Shown: positions 1-8,257 of the stretch, in pieces
How positions within the stretch are numbered: position 1 is the stretch's first letter
How the letters are laid out: the number at the start of each line of letters is the position of its first letter
Assembly: GCA_944325105.1 (NCBI GenBank)
Contig: CALUYW010000003.1
Span: 62,001-126,000 of the forward strand
Length of the DNA stretch: 64,000 nt
Source: Candidatus Gastranaerophilales bacterium
GTDB taxonomy: Bacteria; Cyanobacteriota; Vampirovibrionia; Gastranaerophilales; Gastranaerophilaceae
Direction: 5' to 3'
Notes under the pieces: generated by a model
Told to the model about the DNA's origin: nothing
The model's database searches: none
Seen by the model: only the letters and a program-made list of their open reading frames with translations
Position numbers and translations under genes: made by a program

Positions 1-907
1 AACCCGCTTTAATCTTATTTTTAAAAGAATTAAGGGCCAAATCTAAGCGTAAAAAGGCACTTTTCAGGTGTTTTATCTCCGCTTTTTCTTTTATGGCCGC
101 CATTTTAGCTATGTAGTTTTTCTTTATTTTAACGGGTTTTAAAATAAGCTCATAGTCTTTTATAGTAATAGTTTCAGGGCTTATAAGGACATTTGATTTT
201 ATTTTCTTTATATATTTTTCAAATTCCTCCAAAGGTTCTTGAATAAGGTTTTCGGGCAGATTTTTTATCTTTTGGTCGCAAAAAAGAATGCTCTTTTTTT
301 CAAAATCCAAAAGCAATTTTGACTTAAAAGTAGAAATCTCGCTCATCTGAAAACTTCTTAGATTTGTAAGATATGCAATCTCTTCTAAAGACGTCACAAG
401 CATATAACGCTCTTTTATATGTTTTTTTAAAATTTTTAATTTGTCAGAAAATTTCTTTGATGATGAAGTTAAAAATATTTCTTTTGAAAAATCTATATTT
501 TTATTTTCGCCAAAACCCTTGAAATCTTCATAAGTATAAACCTCTGGCAGATTTGCACGGAGTTTTTCAACAAAAGATAAAAGTGTGGTGTTGCTTACAT
601 AAAGAGGCGAAGATTTGACTTTTTTTGCAATCATATTAACAAAACCCTCACCCTGCTTGAGTTTTACCACTTCAACATTTTTACCCTCAGTTTCAAAATC
701 AGCCTGCTCGTGGTATCTGGGGTCTACAAAAAGAGTAATTTTACCCTTATCATCAATCAAAGCTTCACCCGCAGTGCCTGAAAAACCCGTTAAAAGATTA
801 AGATTAGAGCCCTTATAGTGGCACATAAAATACTCATCCGAACTTTTAGCTAAGGCGTAGCCCCCGTTTTTAAGAATTTTTTTATACTTCCTGCCCCAAT
901 CTTCCAT
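1..907 (-). CDS. Xaa-Pro aminopeptidase-like (M24 family), partial, C-terminus outside window
   Basis: The reading frame opens at an ATG at 907 with a good upstream Shine-Dalgarno (TAAGGAG at 913-919) and stays open for 302 codons to the window edge. The N-terminus (MEDWGRKYKKIL, then LTGFSGTAGEALI and LFVDPRYHEQA) is typical of the creatinase N-domain of Xaa-Pro aminopeptidases: the 'TGFSGTAG' and 'DxRYxxQA' motifs are visible. These cytosolic metallo-peptidases remove N-terminal residues from peptides with proline at position 2. The metal-binding pita-bread domain should lie beyond base 1 and cannot be checked, so catalytic competence is unknown. It is the last gene of a minus-strand run with yjbQ, 9 nt downstream of it. 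Confidence 0.8.
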   Translation of the reverse strand, partial: MEDWGRKYKKILKNGGYALAKSSDEYFMCHYKGSNLNLLTGFSGTAGEALIDDKGKITLFVDPRYHEQADFETEGKNVEVVKLKQGEGFVNMIAKKVKSSPLYVSNTTLLSFVEKLRANLPEVYTYEDFKGFGENKNIDFSKEIFLTSSSKKFSDKLKILKKHIKERYMLVTSLEEIAYLTNLRSFQMSEISTFKSKLLLDFEKKSILFCDQKIKNLPENLIQEPLEEFEKYIKKIKSNVLISPETITIKDYELILKPVKIKKNYIAKMAAIKEKAEIKHLKSAFLRLDLALNSFKNKIKAG

Positions 908-916
908 TTTTTCTCC

Positions 917-1333
917 TTAAGATAAAATCTGTACAATGACACTTCGTGTGCGAGGCTTGTTGTCAAAATCAACAAGCACTATCTGCTGCCAATTACCAAG
1001 CTCAAGCTGACCTGCCGCAAGCGGTATTGTAATGGAGTTTCCAATCATAGCAGCCCTAATGTGCGCATGCCCGTTGCCGTCATGCCATTGTTTGTCATGC
1101 TCATAAACCTTATTTATGGGTGCAATATTCTCCAGCGCCTCCGGAAAATCCTTAACAAGACCGGGTTCATATTCAAGCGTTGTGACACTGACGGTTGAGC
1201 CTGGGGAGTAAATGTGCACTATAGCATTTTTTTCGCCGCCCAAGCGCACAATATCACTTACCTTACTTGTAATATCAATGATATCGGTAAAACCGCGAGT
1301 TGAGAGTAAAAATTTTTCGTTACGAACAGGCAT
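917..1333 (-). CDS. yjbQ: YjbQ/UPF0047 family protein
   Basis: The 138-aa product matches the whole YjbQ (UPF0047) family in length and motifs: an internal 'STVSVTTLEYEPGLVKDF' segment and the signature HDGNGHAHIRAA followed by 'GNSITIPLAAGQL' and 'GNWQQIVLVDFD'. Family members are small beta-rich proteins with a conserved histidine/acidic metal-like site. Weak thiamine-phosphate synthase activity has been reported for some, but the physiological role is not settled. The ATG at 1333 has an AAAGGAAAG Shine-Dalgarno just upstream. It lies between the pyrophosphatase gene and the peptidase on the same strand. Confidence 0.9.
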   Translation of the reverse strand: MPVRNEKFLLSTRGFTDIIDITSKVSDIVRLGGEKNAIVHIYSPGSTVSVTTLEYEPGLVKDFPEALENIAPINKVYEHDKQWHDGNGHAHIRAAMIGNSITIPLAAGQLELGNWQQIVLVDFDNKPRTRSVIVQILS

Positions 1334-1358
1334 AAAAATCTTTCCTTTTAATAACCAA

Positions 1359-1387
1359 ACACGCTCCTTTTTTAGTTTAGAGCGTGT
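1359..1387 (-). terminator. Hairpin between hppA and yjbQ, possible terminator
   Basis: A perfect 8-bp inverted repeat (ACACGCTC ... GAGCGTGT, arms 1359-1366 and 1380-1387) encloses a 13-nt loop, directly after the hppA stop and before the yjbQ Shine-Dalgarno. The U-tract on the minus strand is weak (TTGGTTATT), so attenuation or mRNA stabilisation is as likely as full termination. Confidence 0.5.
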
Positions 1388-1408
1388 CTGGATTATAACT
1401 TTATTTTG

Positions 1409-3526
1409 CTAAATAAACAATGTCGCACAGACTAGGGCAACTATAGACATTAGTTTAATCAAAATATTTAGTGAGGGGCCTGAAGTATCTTTAAACGGGT
1501 CACCAACGGTATCGCCTACTACCGCTGCAGCATGTTCGCTTGAACCTTTGCCGCCAAGGTGTCCGCTTTCAATGTACTTTTTAGCATTATCCCAAGCACC
1601 GCCTGAGTTTGCCATCATAATTGCAAGGCAAACGCCTGACACTATAGCGCCCATAAGCATACCGGCTAATGCCTGAGCACCTGATGCTTTATCCGTAAAT
1701 GCCGCAACGCCAAGACCTACAACAAGAGGAGCAGCTATTGCAATAATCCCTGGTAAAAACATTTCATATATAGCACTTCTTGCTGATATATCAACGCATT
1801 TAGCATATTGAGGCTCGCATTTGCCCTCCATAATACCTTTTAATTCTCTGAATTGACGTCTTACCTCATCTACCATTTTCTGAGCAGCACGACCGACAGC
1901 ACCCATTGTAAGAGCACAGAATAAGAAAGGAAGCACCGCACCAAACAGCAATCCTGAGTTTACAAAAGGATTTAAGATATCAACTTTATCAAGTTCTACA
2001 ACCGTTGCAAATGCACTTAAAAGCGCTATAGCGGTCAAAGCGGCCGAGCCTATGGCAAAACCTTTACCTATTGCTGCGGTTGTATTTCCTACAGAATCAA
2101 GTTTATCTGTTCTTTCGCGAACTTCGCCCTCAAGATTAGCCATCTGAGCAATACCGCCTGCGTTATCTGAAATAGGGCCGTAAGCATCAACCGCTACAAT
2201 CATACCTACTACAGAGAGCATACCGACGGCAGCCATTGAAACACCATAAATACCTAAAGTATAAGAGTTCAGACCGCCTGCAAGTATAAATGAAGCAATA
2301 ATTGCCGCACATATAAGTATCAAAGGCAGGAACGTGGATATCATACCAACGCCAAGACCGGCTATGATTGTGGTCGCAGGGCCTGTTTTTGTGGCTTCTG
2401 CGATAGATTTTGTCGGGTTGTAATCATAGGATGTGTAATATTCAGTTAAAAAGCCGATTAACGAACCTGTTATTATACCCGTCAAGATTGACCAGAAAAT
2501 TCCCGTAAAATCAGGAACAAAATATTTAACTATAAAGTAAGACGCCACTATTAAAAGCGCCATAGCAATAACCGTGCCTCTTTGAAGAGCTGCCATGGGG
2601 TCTGAGTTTTCTTTTGTTCTTACAAAATTTATTGCAAAAATTGAAGAGAAAATGCCCGCTGCAGCAATTAACACAGGTAAAAACGCACCCTGAAGATTAA
2701 GGCAAATCGCACCGAGAGTAATAGCAGCAATTGTTGAACCTACATATGATTCAAACAAGTCCGCCCCCATACCTGCAACGTCACCAACATTATCGCCTAC
2801 GTTATCCGCTATTACCGCGGGGTTTCTGTGGTCATCTTCGGGAATGCCCGCTTCAACTTTACCTACAAGGTCAGCACCAACGTCAGCAGCTTTTGTATAA
2901 ATGCCGCCGCCAACACGGGCAAAAAGTGCAATCGAGCTTGCACCAAGTCCAAAACCGTTAATTATAGCGGGGTCTTTGTATATTAAATACAAAACGGTAA
3001 GCCCAAATAAACCAAGCCCCACAACGGTAAGACCCATAACCGCACCGCCTGAAAATGCTATTTTAAAAGCTTTATTCAGTGAACTTTTAGCAGCTTCCGT
3101 TGTTCTTGAGTTGGCTTTTGTTGATACAAACATACCTATAAAACCCGCTATAGCAGAGCATATTGCACCGCAAACAAAGCAGATGGCAGTTTGCAAATCT
3201 ATATAATGGTACAAAAGGGCAAAAACCAAAAGTACAAACCAAAAAAGTATTTTATACTCTCTTTTCAAAAACGCCATAGCACCTTTAAATATGTGCCCTG
3301 CGATTTTTTTCATATTGTCATCGCCTGAATTTTCACCTGCAATGTTGTATATTTTAAGCATTGCAAATAGTAATGCCAGAGCGCCTGCAATAGCACCTAC
3401 CCAAAGTGAGGATGCACTTTGAACATCAGTGAAAAATAACTTAAAGAAACACACATAAAAAGCTGCCGCAAAAACAACCCAAAAAAGCGTTTTAAAAAGG
3501 CCGCTCTTGAAAGAAAGTTTTTCCAT
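1409..3526 (-). CDS. hppA: Membrane-bound, K+-dependent ion-translocating pyrophosphatase
   Basis: This polytopic membrane enzyme couples PPi hydrolysis to H+ or Na+ export. The pyrophosphate-binding loop DNVGDNVGD lies at about residues 241-249 and is followed by [16 protein letters not shown] second acidic loop ([17 protein letters not shown]) and a third near the C-terminus ([21 protein letters not shown]) complete the active site. The segment [16 protein letters not shown] has alanine where K+-independent enzymes have lysine, placing it in the K+-dependent class. The Glu in DLFES is shared by Na+- and H+-pumping members, so the transported ion is undecided. The ATG at 3526 is preferred to the TTG two codons upstream because AGGAAG sits 7 nt before it. 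The length of 705 aa is normal. Confidence 0.95.
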   Translation of the reverse strand: MEKLSFKSGLFKTLFWVVFAAAFYVCFFKLFFTDVQSASSLWVGAIAGALALLFAMLKIYNIAGENSGDDNMKKIAGHIFKGAMAFLKREYKILFWFVLLVFALLYHYIDLQTAICFVCGAICSAIAGFIGMFVSTKANSRTTEAAKSSLNKAFKIAFSGGAVMGLTVVGLGLFGLTVLYLIYKDPAIINGFGLGASSIALFARVGGGIYTKAADVGADLVGKVEAGIPEDDHRNPAVIADNVGDNVGDVAGMGADLFESYVGSTIAAITLGAICLNLQGAFLPVLIAAAGIFSSIFAINFVRTKENSDPMAALQRGTVIAMALLIVASYFIVKYFVPDFTGIFWSILTGIITGSLIGFLTEYYTSYDYNPTKSIAEATKTGPATTIIAGLGVGMISTFLPLILICAAIIASFILAGGLNSYTLGIYGVSMAAVGMLSVVGMIVAVDAYGPISDNAGGIAQMANLEGEVRERTDKLDSVGNTTAAIGKGFAIGSAALTAIALLSAFATVVELDKVDILNPFVNSGLLFGAVLPFLFCALTMGAVGRAAQKMVDEVRRQFRELKGIMEGKCEPQYAKCVDISARSAIYEMFLPGIIAIAAPLVVGLGVAAFTDKASGAQALAGMLMGAIVSGVCLAIMMANSGGAWDNAKKYIESGHLGGKGSSEHAAAVVGDTVGDPFKDTSGPSLNILIKLMSIVALVCATLFI

Positions 3527-3577
3527 CTTCAATCTTCCTATTTTCTATCCGAACGGGTAAATTATATCATATTTATA

Positions 3578-4372
3578 TCAATAATGTAAGGGAGGCAGCC
3601 ACTTGTTCTTAATTTTATTCAAAATACCTCTCTGCTGCATGTAATTAACCGCTATGTCAACCGCTTCTCTAAGCTCTTCACTTTCTTTTGAACTTCTCAT
3701 CGCAATAGCGTAATACTCTCTTGTGTATCTTTTAGGTAAAATTTTATACCCTTTATTATCTGATGCTAAGCCGTAGAGCATGGTATCATCCGCTAAAATC
3801 GCCTCAATTTCACCAATTTTAAGCAAATTAAAAATCTCGGGATATGTCTTTGCCGCCCTTAAAGACGCTGCCGGAGCAAGGTTTCTTATTGTTTTTTCTC
3901 CCGTTGTACCAAGCACAATGCCGACGTTTGAACCGTTTAAATCTGCTAAAGAAGATATTTTAGAGCCTTCTTTTACCATAATAGCCTGTCCTGATTGATA
4001 ATAAGGCTGAGAAAAGCTTACAACTTCCGCCCTGTTGGGCGTAACACTCATGGCTGCAATGACTATGTCAACTTTTTTTGAGTTTAAATCTGAAATCCTG
4101 CTGCTTGGAGTAACATATACAAATTCTACCGCGTTTTCATCCCCTAAAATCTGCCTTGCAATTTCTTTTGCAACATCAACGTCAAAACCGGCGGGATTAC
4201 CTTTGTTATCTATAAAACCAAAAGGTTTTGAGTCGTTTTTTACACCCACTGTTAATTTGTTCATCAATCTTGCATGCGACAAGGTATTCTGACTGCTCTT
4301 TTGCTCGCTACAGCCGCATAAAACAGATAAAGAAAACAAACACAAAGTAAAAATTAGAAATAGATTTTTCAT
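3578..4372 (-). CDS. Amino-acid ABC transporter substrate-binding lipoprotein (family 3)
   Basis: The 264-aa product starts with a lipoprotein signal peptide (LCGC lipobox, Cys21 lipidated) and continues with the periplasmic binding fold of the polar amino-acid family: LTVGVKNDSKPFGFIDNKG, 'AGFDVDVAKEIARQILG', 'DIVIAAMSVTPNRAEVVSFSQPYY' and 'VGIVLGTTGEK'. It should capture an amino acid in the periplasm for an ABC importer. No permease or ATPase gene is adjacent, so the cognate transporter is elsewhere or the protein acts as an orphan receptor. The ATG at 4372 lacks a Shine-Dalgarno and lies 7 nt after a TACAAT hexamer, suggesting a leaderless transcript. It is divergent from yitT, only 24 bp away. 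Confidence 0.92.
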   Translation of the reverse strand: MKNLFLIFTLCLFSLSVLCGCSEQKSSQNTLSHARLMNKLTVGVKNDSKPFGFIDNKGNPAGFDVDVAKEIARQILGDENAVEFVYVTPSSRISDLNSKKVDIVIAAMSVTPNRAEVVSFSQPYYQSGQAIMVKEGSKISSLADLNGSNVGIVLGTTGEKTIRNLAPAASLRAAKTYPEIFNLLKIGEIEAILADDTMLYGLASDNKGYKILPKRYTREYYAIAMRSSKESEELREAVDIAVNYMQQRGILNKIKNKWLPPLHY

Positions 4373-4379
4373 TGGATAT

Positions 4380-4389
4380 ATTGTATCAT
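4380..4389. promoter_or_regulatory. Back-to-back -10 elements in a 24-bp divergent intergenic region
   Basis: The 24 bp between two divergent ATGs contain TACAAT on the minus strand (4385 to 4380, 7 nt before the ATG at 4372) and TATCAT on the plus strand (4384-4389, 7 nt before the ATG at 4397). The hexamers overlap by two bases. Neither gene has a Shine-Dalgarno. Confidence 0.5.
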
Positions 4390-4396
4390 AAATTTT

Positions 4397-5230
4397 ATGA
4401 AGAAGTTTATAATAAGAATATTTTTTATCACTCTTGGAGCGTTTCTTGCAGCTTTTGCAATTGAGGGGTTTTTAGTTCCAAATCAGGTAATTGACGGCGG
4501 CATTGTCGGTATTTCAATGATGATAAGCTATCTTACCAAGATAAACCTTGGAATATTGCTTTTTGTATTGAATATTCCCTTTATCCTGCTTGCTTTTCAA
4601 CTATACGGGAAAATGTTTATATTCCAGACTTTTTATGCCGTGAGTGTATTTTCCATTTTTGTAGGAATTGTCGGCGGCAAAATAGGGATAGTAACGCATG
4701 ATGGGCTTTTAGTAGCTGTTTTTGGCGGTATGATTTTAGGCGCAGGGGTAGGGCTTGTACTTAAAAATAGCGGCTCACTGGACGGTACGGAAATCCTTGC
4801 CATTACTCTTACAAAAAAATTCCCTGTTTCGGTAGGTGAGATTATAATGTTTTTAAACATATTCATCTACACTTGCGCAGGCTTTATATATGGCTGGGAA
4901 AAGGCAATGTATTCTACCCTTACATACCTTACCGCCTCAAAAGTAATTGATGTGGTGCTGCAAGGTTTAAATGAGGCAAAATCTATTTTTATAGTATCCG
5001 ATAAAAACCTTGAAATAGGCAGCAACATTATCTCTCAACTGGATAAAAGTGTTACCTACATTGACGCACAGGGAGGATATTCTCACCAAAAGAAAAAAAT
5101 GCTCTACTGCGTTGTACCAAGAATTGAACTTACAAAACTGAAAGATATAGTAAACTCTATTGACCCCGGAGCCTTTATAGCCATAGAAAATGTGCATGAG
5201 GTGGATGGCAAAAGGGTCAAAAAATATTAA
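4397..5230 (+). CDS. YitT family membrane protein (DUF161/DUF2179)
   Basis: The 277-aa protein has about five to six hydrophobic helices in its first 190 residues, including the family-typical GGIVGISMMISYLTKINLG and LGAGVGLVLKNSGSLDGTEI, then a soluble C-terminal DUF2179 domain (about 195-275: SIFIVSDKNLEIGSNII, 'GGYSHQKKKMLYCVVPRIE', 'DPGAFIAIENVHEVDGK'). Both domains occur in this order across the YitT family. Members are widespread inner-membrane proteins without an agreed substrate, so no transport function is assigned. The start has no Shine-Dalgarno and a TATCAT hexamer 7 nt upstream. Confidence 0.92.
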   Translation: MKKFIIRIFFITLGAFLAAFAIEGFLVPNQVIDGGIVGISMMISYLTKINLGILLFVLNIPFILLAFQLYGKMFIFQTFYAVSVFSIFVGIVGGKIGIVTHDGLLVAVFGGMILGAGVGLVLKNSGSLDGTEILAITLTKKFPVSVGEIIMFLNIFIYTCAGFIYGWEKAMYSTLTYLTASKVIDVVLQGLNEAKSIFIVSDKNLEIGSNIISQLDKSVTYIDAQGGYSHQKKKMLYCVVPRIELTKLKDIVNSIDPGAFIAIENVHEVDGKRVKKY

Positions 5231-5281
5231 ATTAAAATTAATTTCTAAAGACTTTTTAAAATTAAATATTAATATAATAAT

Positions 5282-6331
5282 ATGCAATACAAAGATTATT
5301 ATGAAATTTTAGGCGTAAAGCGAGATGAAACTCAGGCAAATATTAAATCTGCCTACAGAAAGCTTGCGCGCAAATACCACCCCGATGTCAACAAAGAAAA
5401 AGGGGCAGCGGAAAAGTTTAAAGATATAAATGAAGCATACGAAGTTCTCGGTGACCCCGATAAACGTGCAAGATATGATCAGCTTGGCTCAAACTGGCAA
5501 CAAGGGGCTGATTTTACTCCTCCTCCGGGGTTTGAAGGGTTCAACTTTTCTAACTTTTCTCAAGGTGGCGGGGGATTTTCTCAAGGCGGGTTCTCCGACT
5601 TTTTCAGTGCGATTTTTGGCGACTTAATGAGCGGACAACAAGCTCACTCGGGCTTTAGAGAATTTAACTTTAACGGCGGTGCAAAAGGTGCAGGCGGCGA
5701 TTTTTCACAATTTTATTCAAACAACCCGAGACAAAAAGCTCAAAAGCCTAAAAACCTTGATATCACAAAAGATTTAGTACTAAATATAAACGATTTAATC
5801 AAATCTCCGACAAAAAACATCTCTATAGTTGACTTTGAACCGTGCAGATACTGCGGCGGACAGTCAAAGGGAGGGTTTTGCGCCCACTGTTCAGGCACGG
5901 GACTTGAAAAAATCACAAAAAATCTATCCGTTAAAGTTCCAAAATTTGTTAAAGAAGGGCAAAAAATCCGCCTGAAAAACGAGGGAAAAGCAGACCAATA
6001 CGGCAACAAGGGAGATTTATATCTTGTTGTTAAAATAAAAGACCCTAACTATAAAATCTCAGGCGAAGATTTGGAAAAAGAGGTAGAAATCCTGCCCTCT
6101 GAGGCTGTTTTAGGTACAAAAAAAGAAATAACCACCCCTGAGGGCAAAATAAATATTACTATTCCCAAAAATACAACAAGTTCAAAAGTCTTGAGGCTCA
6201 AGGACTTAGGCTTGCCCAAAAAAGACGGCGGCAGAGGCAACTTGAATGTCAGGGTAAAAATCGCTCTGCCAAAAGAAATAACTCCTCAAATGCTTGAATT
6301 ATACGAAAAGCTATCTAAAATAGGCAGTTAG
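5282..6331 (+). CDS. DnaJ/CbpA-type J-domain co-chaperone with reduced zinc centre
   Basis: An N-terminal J domain (1-70, HPD motif at 33-35) is followed by a Gly/Phe-rich linker with repeated [17 protein letters not shown] segments (about 80-130) and C-terminal substrate-binding beta domains (about 150-345: [17 protein letters not shown], '[21 protein letters not shown]'). Type I DnaJ has four CxxCxGxG motifs; here only one pair remains, CRYCGG and CAHCSGTG, about ten residues apart, enough to bind a single zinc. It should stimulate the ATPase of a DnaK. It is not linked to dnaK or grpE here. No Shine-Dalgarno is visible; a TAATAT hexamer ends 6 nt before the ATG. Its stop overlaps that of etfA, which converges on it. 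Confidence 0.9.
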   Translation: MQYKDYYEILGVKRDETQANIKSAYRKLARKYHPDVNKEKGAAEKFKDINEAYEVLGDPDKRARYDQLGSNWQQGADFTPPPGFEGFNFSNFSQGGGGFSQGGFSDFFSAIFGDLMSGQQAHSGFREFNFNGGAKGAGGDFSQFYSNNPRQKAQKPKNLDITKDLVLNINDLIKSPTKNISIVDFEPCRYCGGQSKGGFCAHCSGTGLEKITKNLSVKVPKFVKEGQKIRLKNEGKADQYGNKGDLYLVVKIKDPNYKISGEDLEKEVEILPSEAVLGTKKEITTPEGKINITIPKNTTSSKVLRLKDLGLPKKDGGRGNLNVRVKIALPKEITPQMLELYEKLSKIGS

Positions 6332-7338
6332 GAAAATTTCTTTAAGAGCTTATCTAAAACCTCTATGGCATCAGCTTGAATCTTGTAGTCACAGTTTTTA
6401 AAAATCGGCGCATTTGAGTCAGTGTTTATTGCAATAACGGTTTTAGACGAATTCATACCTAAAATATGGTGTATGGCTCCTGAAACACCAAAAGCAACAT
6501 ATATATCAGGGCTTACGGTTTTACCCGTCTGTCCTATTTGAACTTCATAAGGTGCAAGATTAGAATCAACCGCGCCTCGTGTAGCGCCGTAGGCGCAACC
6601 CGTAAGCTTTGCAAGTTTTTTTAATTTTTCAAAATTCTCTTTTGTCTTGAGCCCTCTGCCGCCGCAGAGAATTACTCTGGCGTTTGAAATATTATTTTCT
6701 TTTTCTTTTTCCGGAATTTTCTCAAGAATTTTTGGAGATTTTATATTAAAAAAAGTATCATCAAAGTTGATATTTTCTACATCAGGGTTTTGAGGGATAA
6801 AATCGCGTTTTTTAAACACACCCTCTCTTAAAGTTGCACACTGAGGATTTTTTTTACTTAAAATTGTTGCCATAAGCACCCCGCCAAAAGTCGGACGCGT
6901 TGCTGCAAGCTTAATTTCTCCTTTATTCTCAACTAAAGCCAGCTGAGTGCAGTCTGCGGTTAAACCTGTTTTAAGATGAGAAGTCACATAAGGCGCAAGC
7001 TCTCTGCCTTTATCCGTTGCACCAAAAAGCACAATTTCAGGAGTTTTTAGATTAATAAGTACAACTAAAGCCTTTGAATAATAAACACAGTTATAATCGC
7101 TAAAGTGTTTATTTTTCATATAGTAAATTTTTTGTGCGCCATAACCCGATAATATGCAAAAATCAGCATCAATGCCTGAATCCATAACAACTGCACAAAC
7201 TTCATATTCAAGGCTAAACTCTTCTTTTGCCTGTTTTTTTAGTTCACAGGCTTTTCCTAAAAGTTCTAAAGTCACATCTCTGTATGTATTTTGAGAGTTT
7301 TTGTACTCGCAAACAACAAATATCTGTCTATTTTCCAT
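6328..7338 (-). CDS. etfA: Electron transfer flavoprotein, alpha subunit
   Basis: The C-terminal half carries the FAD-binding signature of ETF-alpha: [17 protein letters not shown], then '[25 protein letters not shown]', '[20 protein letters not shown]' and '[13 protein letters not shown]'. The N-terminal half is the usual ETF alpha/beta domain. With EtfB it forms a soluble FAD-containing electron carrier between dehydrogenases and other redox partners. The frame extends to a GTG at 7353, but the ATG at 7338 has GGAGG six bases upstream and yields a product starting [13 protein letters not shown], so that start is used (336 aa). It overlaps the end of etfB by 11 bp, implying translational coupling. 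No acyl-CoA dehydrogenase or quinone oxidoreductase partner is in the window. Confidence 0.95.
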   Translation of the reverse strand: MENRQIFVVCEYKNSQNTYRDVTLELLGKACELKKQAKEEFSLEYEVCAVVMDSGIDADFCILSGYGAQKIYYMKNKHFSDYNCVYYSKALVVLINLKTPEIVLFGATDKGRELAPYVTSHLKTGLTADCTQLALVENKGEIKLAATRPTFGGVLMATILSKKNPQCATLREGVFKKRDFIPQNPDVENINFDDTFFNIKSPKILEKIPEKEKENNISNARVILCGGRGLKTKENFEKLKKLAKLTGCAYGATRGAVDSNLAPYEVQIGQTGKTVSPDIYVAFGVSGAIHHILGMNSSKTVIAINTDSNAPIFKNCDYKIQADAIEVLDKLLKKFS

Positions 7339-8113
7339 CGTTTGCCTCCGCACAAAAAACGCTGCTCAAAAACTCGCAAATATCACTTTCTATAGTCTTT
7401 GGCTCTCTTTCATATTCTTTTTTAAAGGCACGGGAGACAAAAGTCGGCGAGCCTAAAATCCCTGCTTCATCTCGAGCAATATCAAGGTCACTAAGACCAT
7501 ATTCTTTTATGCCGATATTTTGCGCCCTTACATAATCTGAAACCAAAAGCGGCTCAATTTCTTCTTTTTTTTCTAAAACACATATAACGCAAGGATTTTC
7601 AACTTGAATAATATTAATTCCGCTATCCGCTTTTTGTTCAAGCAACGAAATTTTAGTATCCGAATTAATTATGCGAGAAACCTTTGACACAACAGGAATA
7701 TCCAAAAACCCTGCAATAGTAGGCCCGCTTTGCGCCGTATCGCCGTCAAGTGCGTATTGACCGCAGATAATAAGGTCATAATCGGGGGCAAATTTTTCTA
7801 TGGCAGAAGATAAAACCCGCCCCGTACATAAAGTATCTGAACCGCTAAAAGCCTTGTCGCACAGTAAAATTGCCTCATCACATCCACGCGCAAGAGCATA
7901 CTCAAGAACTTCTTTTGCCTGTTTTGGGCCCATAGAAAAAGCACTTATTTTGACGTTTTTAAAATTTTTCTTTATATCAAGCGCCATCTGTATTGCCCAC
8001 TTGTCACAGGGGTTTATTACAGAAATCAAACCTTCTCTTAAAAGGTTATTTTCCTTGCTCCACCGTACATTATTTGTATCAGGCACTTGTTTTATACATA
8101 CAGCTATGTGCAA
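7328..8113 (-). CDS. etfB: Electron transfer flavoprotein, beta subunit
   Basis: The 261-aa protein matches ETF-beta throughout: HIAVCIKQVPDTNNVRW, 'SVINPCDKWAIQMALDIK', 'GPKQAKEVLEYALARGCDEAILL' and the adenine-nucleotide loop 'DLIICGQYALDGDTAQSGPTIAGFL'. It pairs with EtfA. The start codon is TTG at 8113, supported by a GGAGCG Shine-Dalgarno 8 nt upstream; no in-frame ATG gives an intact N-terminus. A TATAAT on the minus strand near 8140-8150 is the likely promoter for the etfBA operon. Confidence 0.95.
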   Translation of the reverse strand: MHIAVCIKQVPDTNNVRWSKENNLLREGLISVINPCDKWAIQMALDIKKNFKNVKISAFSMGPKQAKEVLEYALARGCDEAILLCDKAFSGSDTLCTGRVLSSAIEKFAPDYDLIICGQYALDGDTAQSGPTIAGFLDIPVVSKVSRIINSDTKISLLEQKADSGINIIQVENPCVICVLEKKEEIEPLLVSDYVRAQNIGIKEYGLSDLDIARDEAGILGSPTFVSRAFKKEYEREPKTIESDICEFLSSVFCAEANDGK

Positions 8114-8257
8114 AATTCTACGCTCCGTCTTTATTTGTATAGATTATACCATGTATAATTTTTTCAAACATTACCCTAAATATCACAAAGCTTCTTAACA
8201 ATTTAGCAAATTTTATACAGAGAGTGTTTTTATTTTATATATAAGCAGGAAAATACT

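Noticed and set aside
5273..5278. TATAAT directly before the J-domain gene as its -10
   Set aside because: It ends only 3 nt before the ATG, which would place the start inside the coding sequence; the overlapping TAATAT (6 nt) is preferred.
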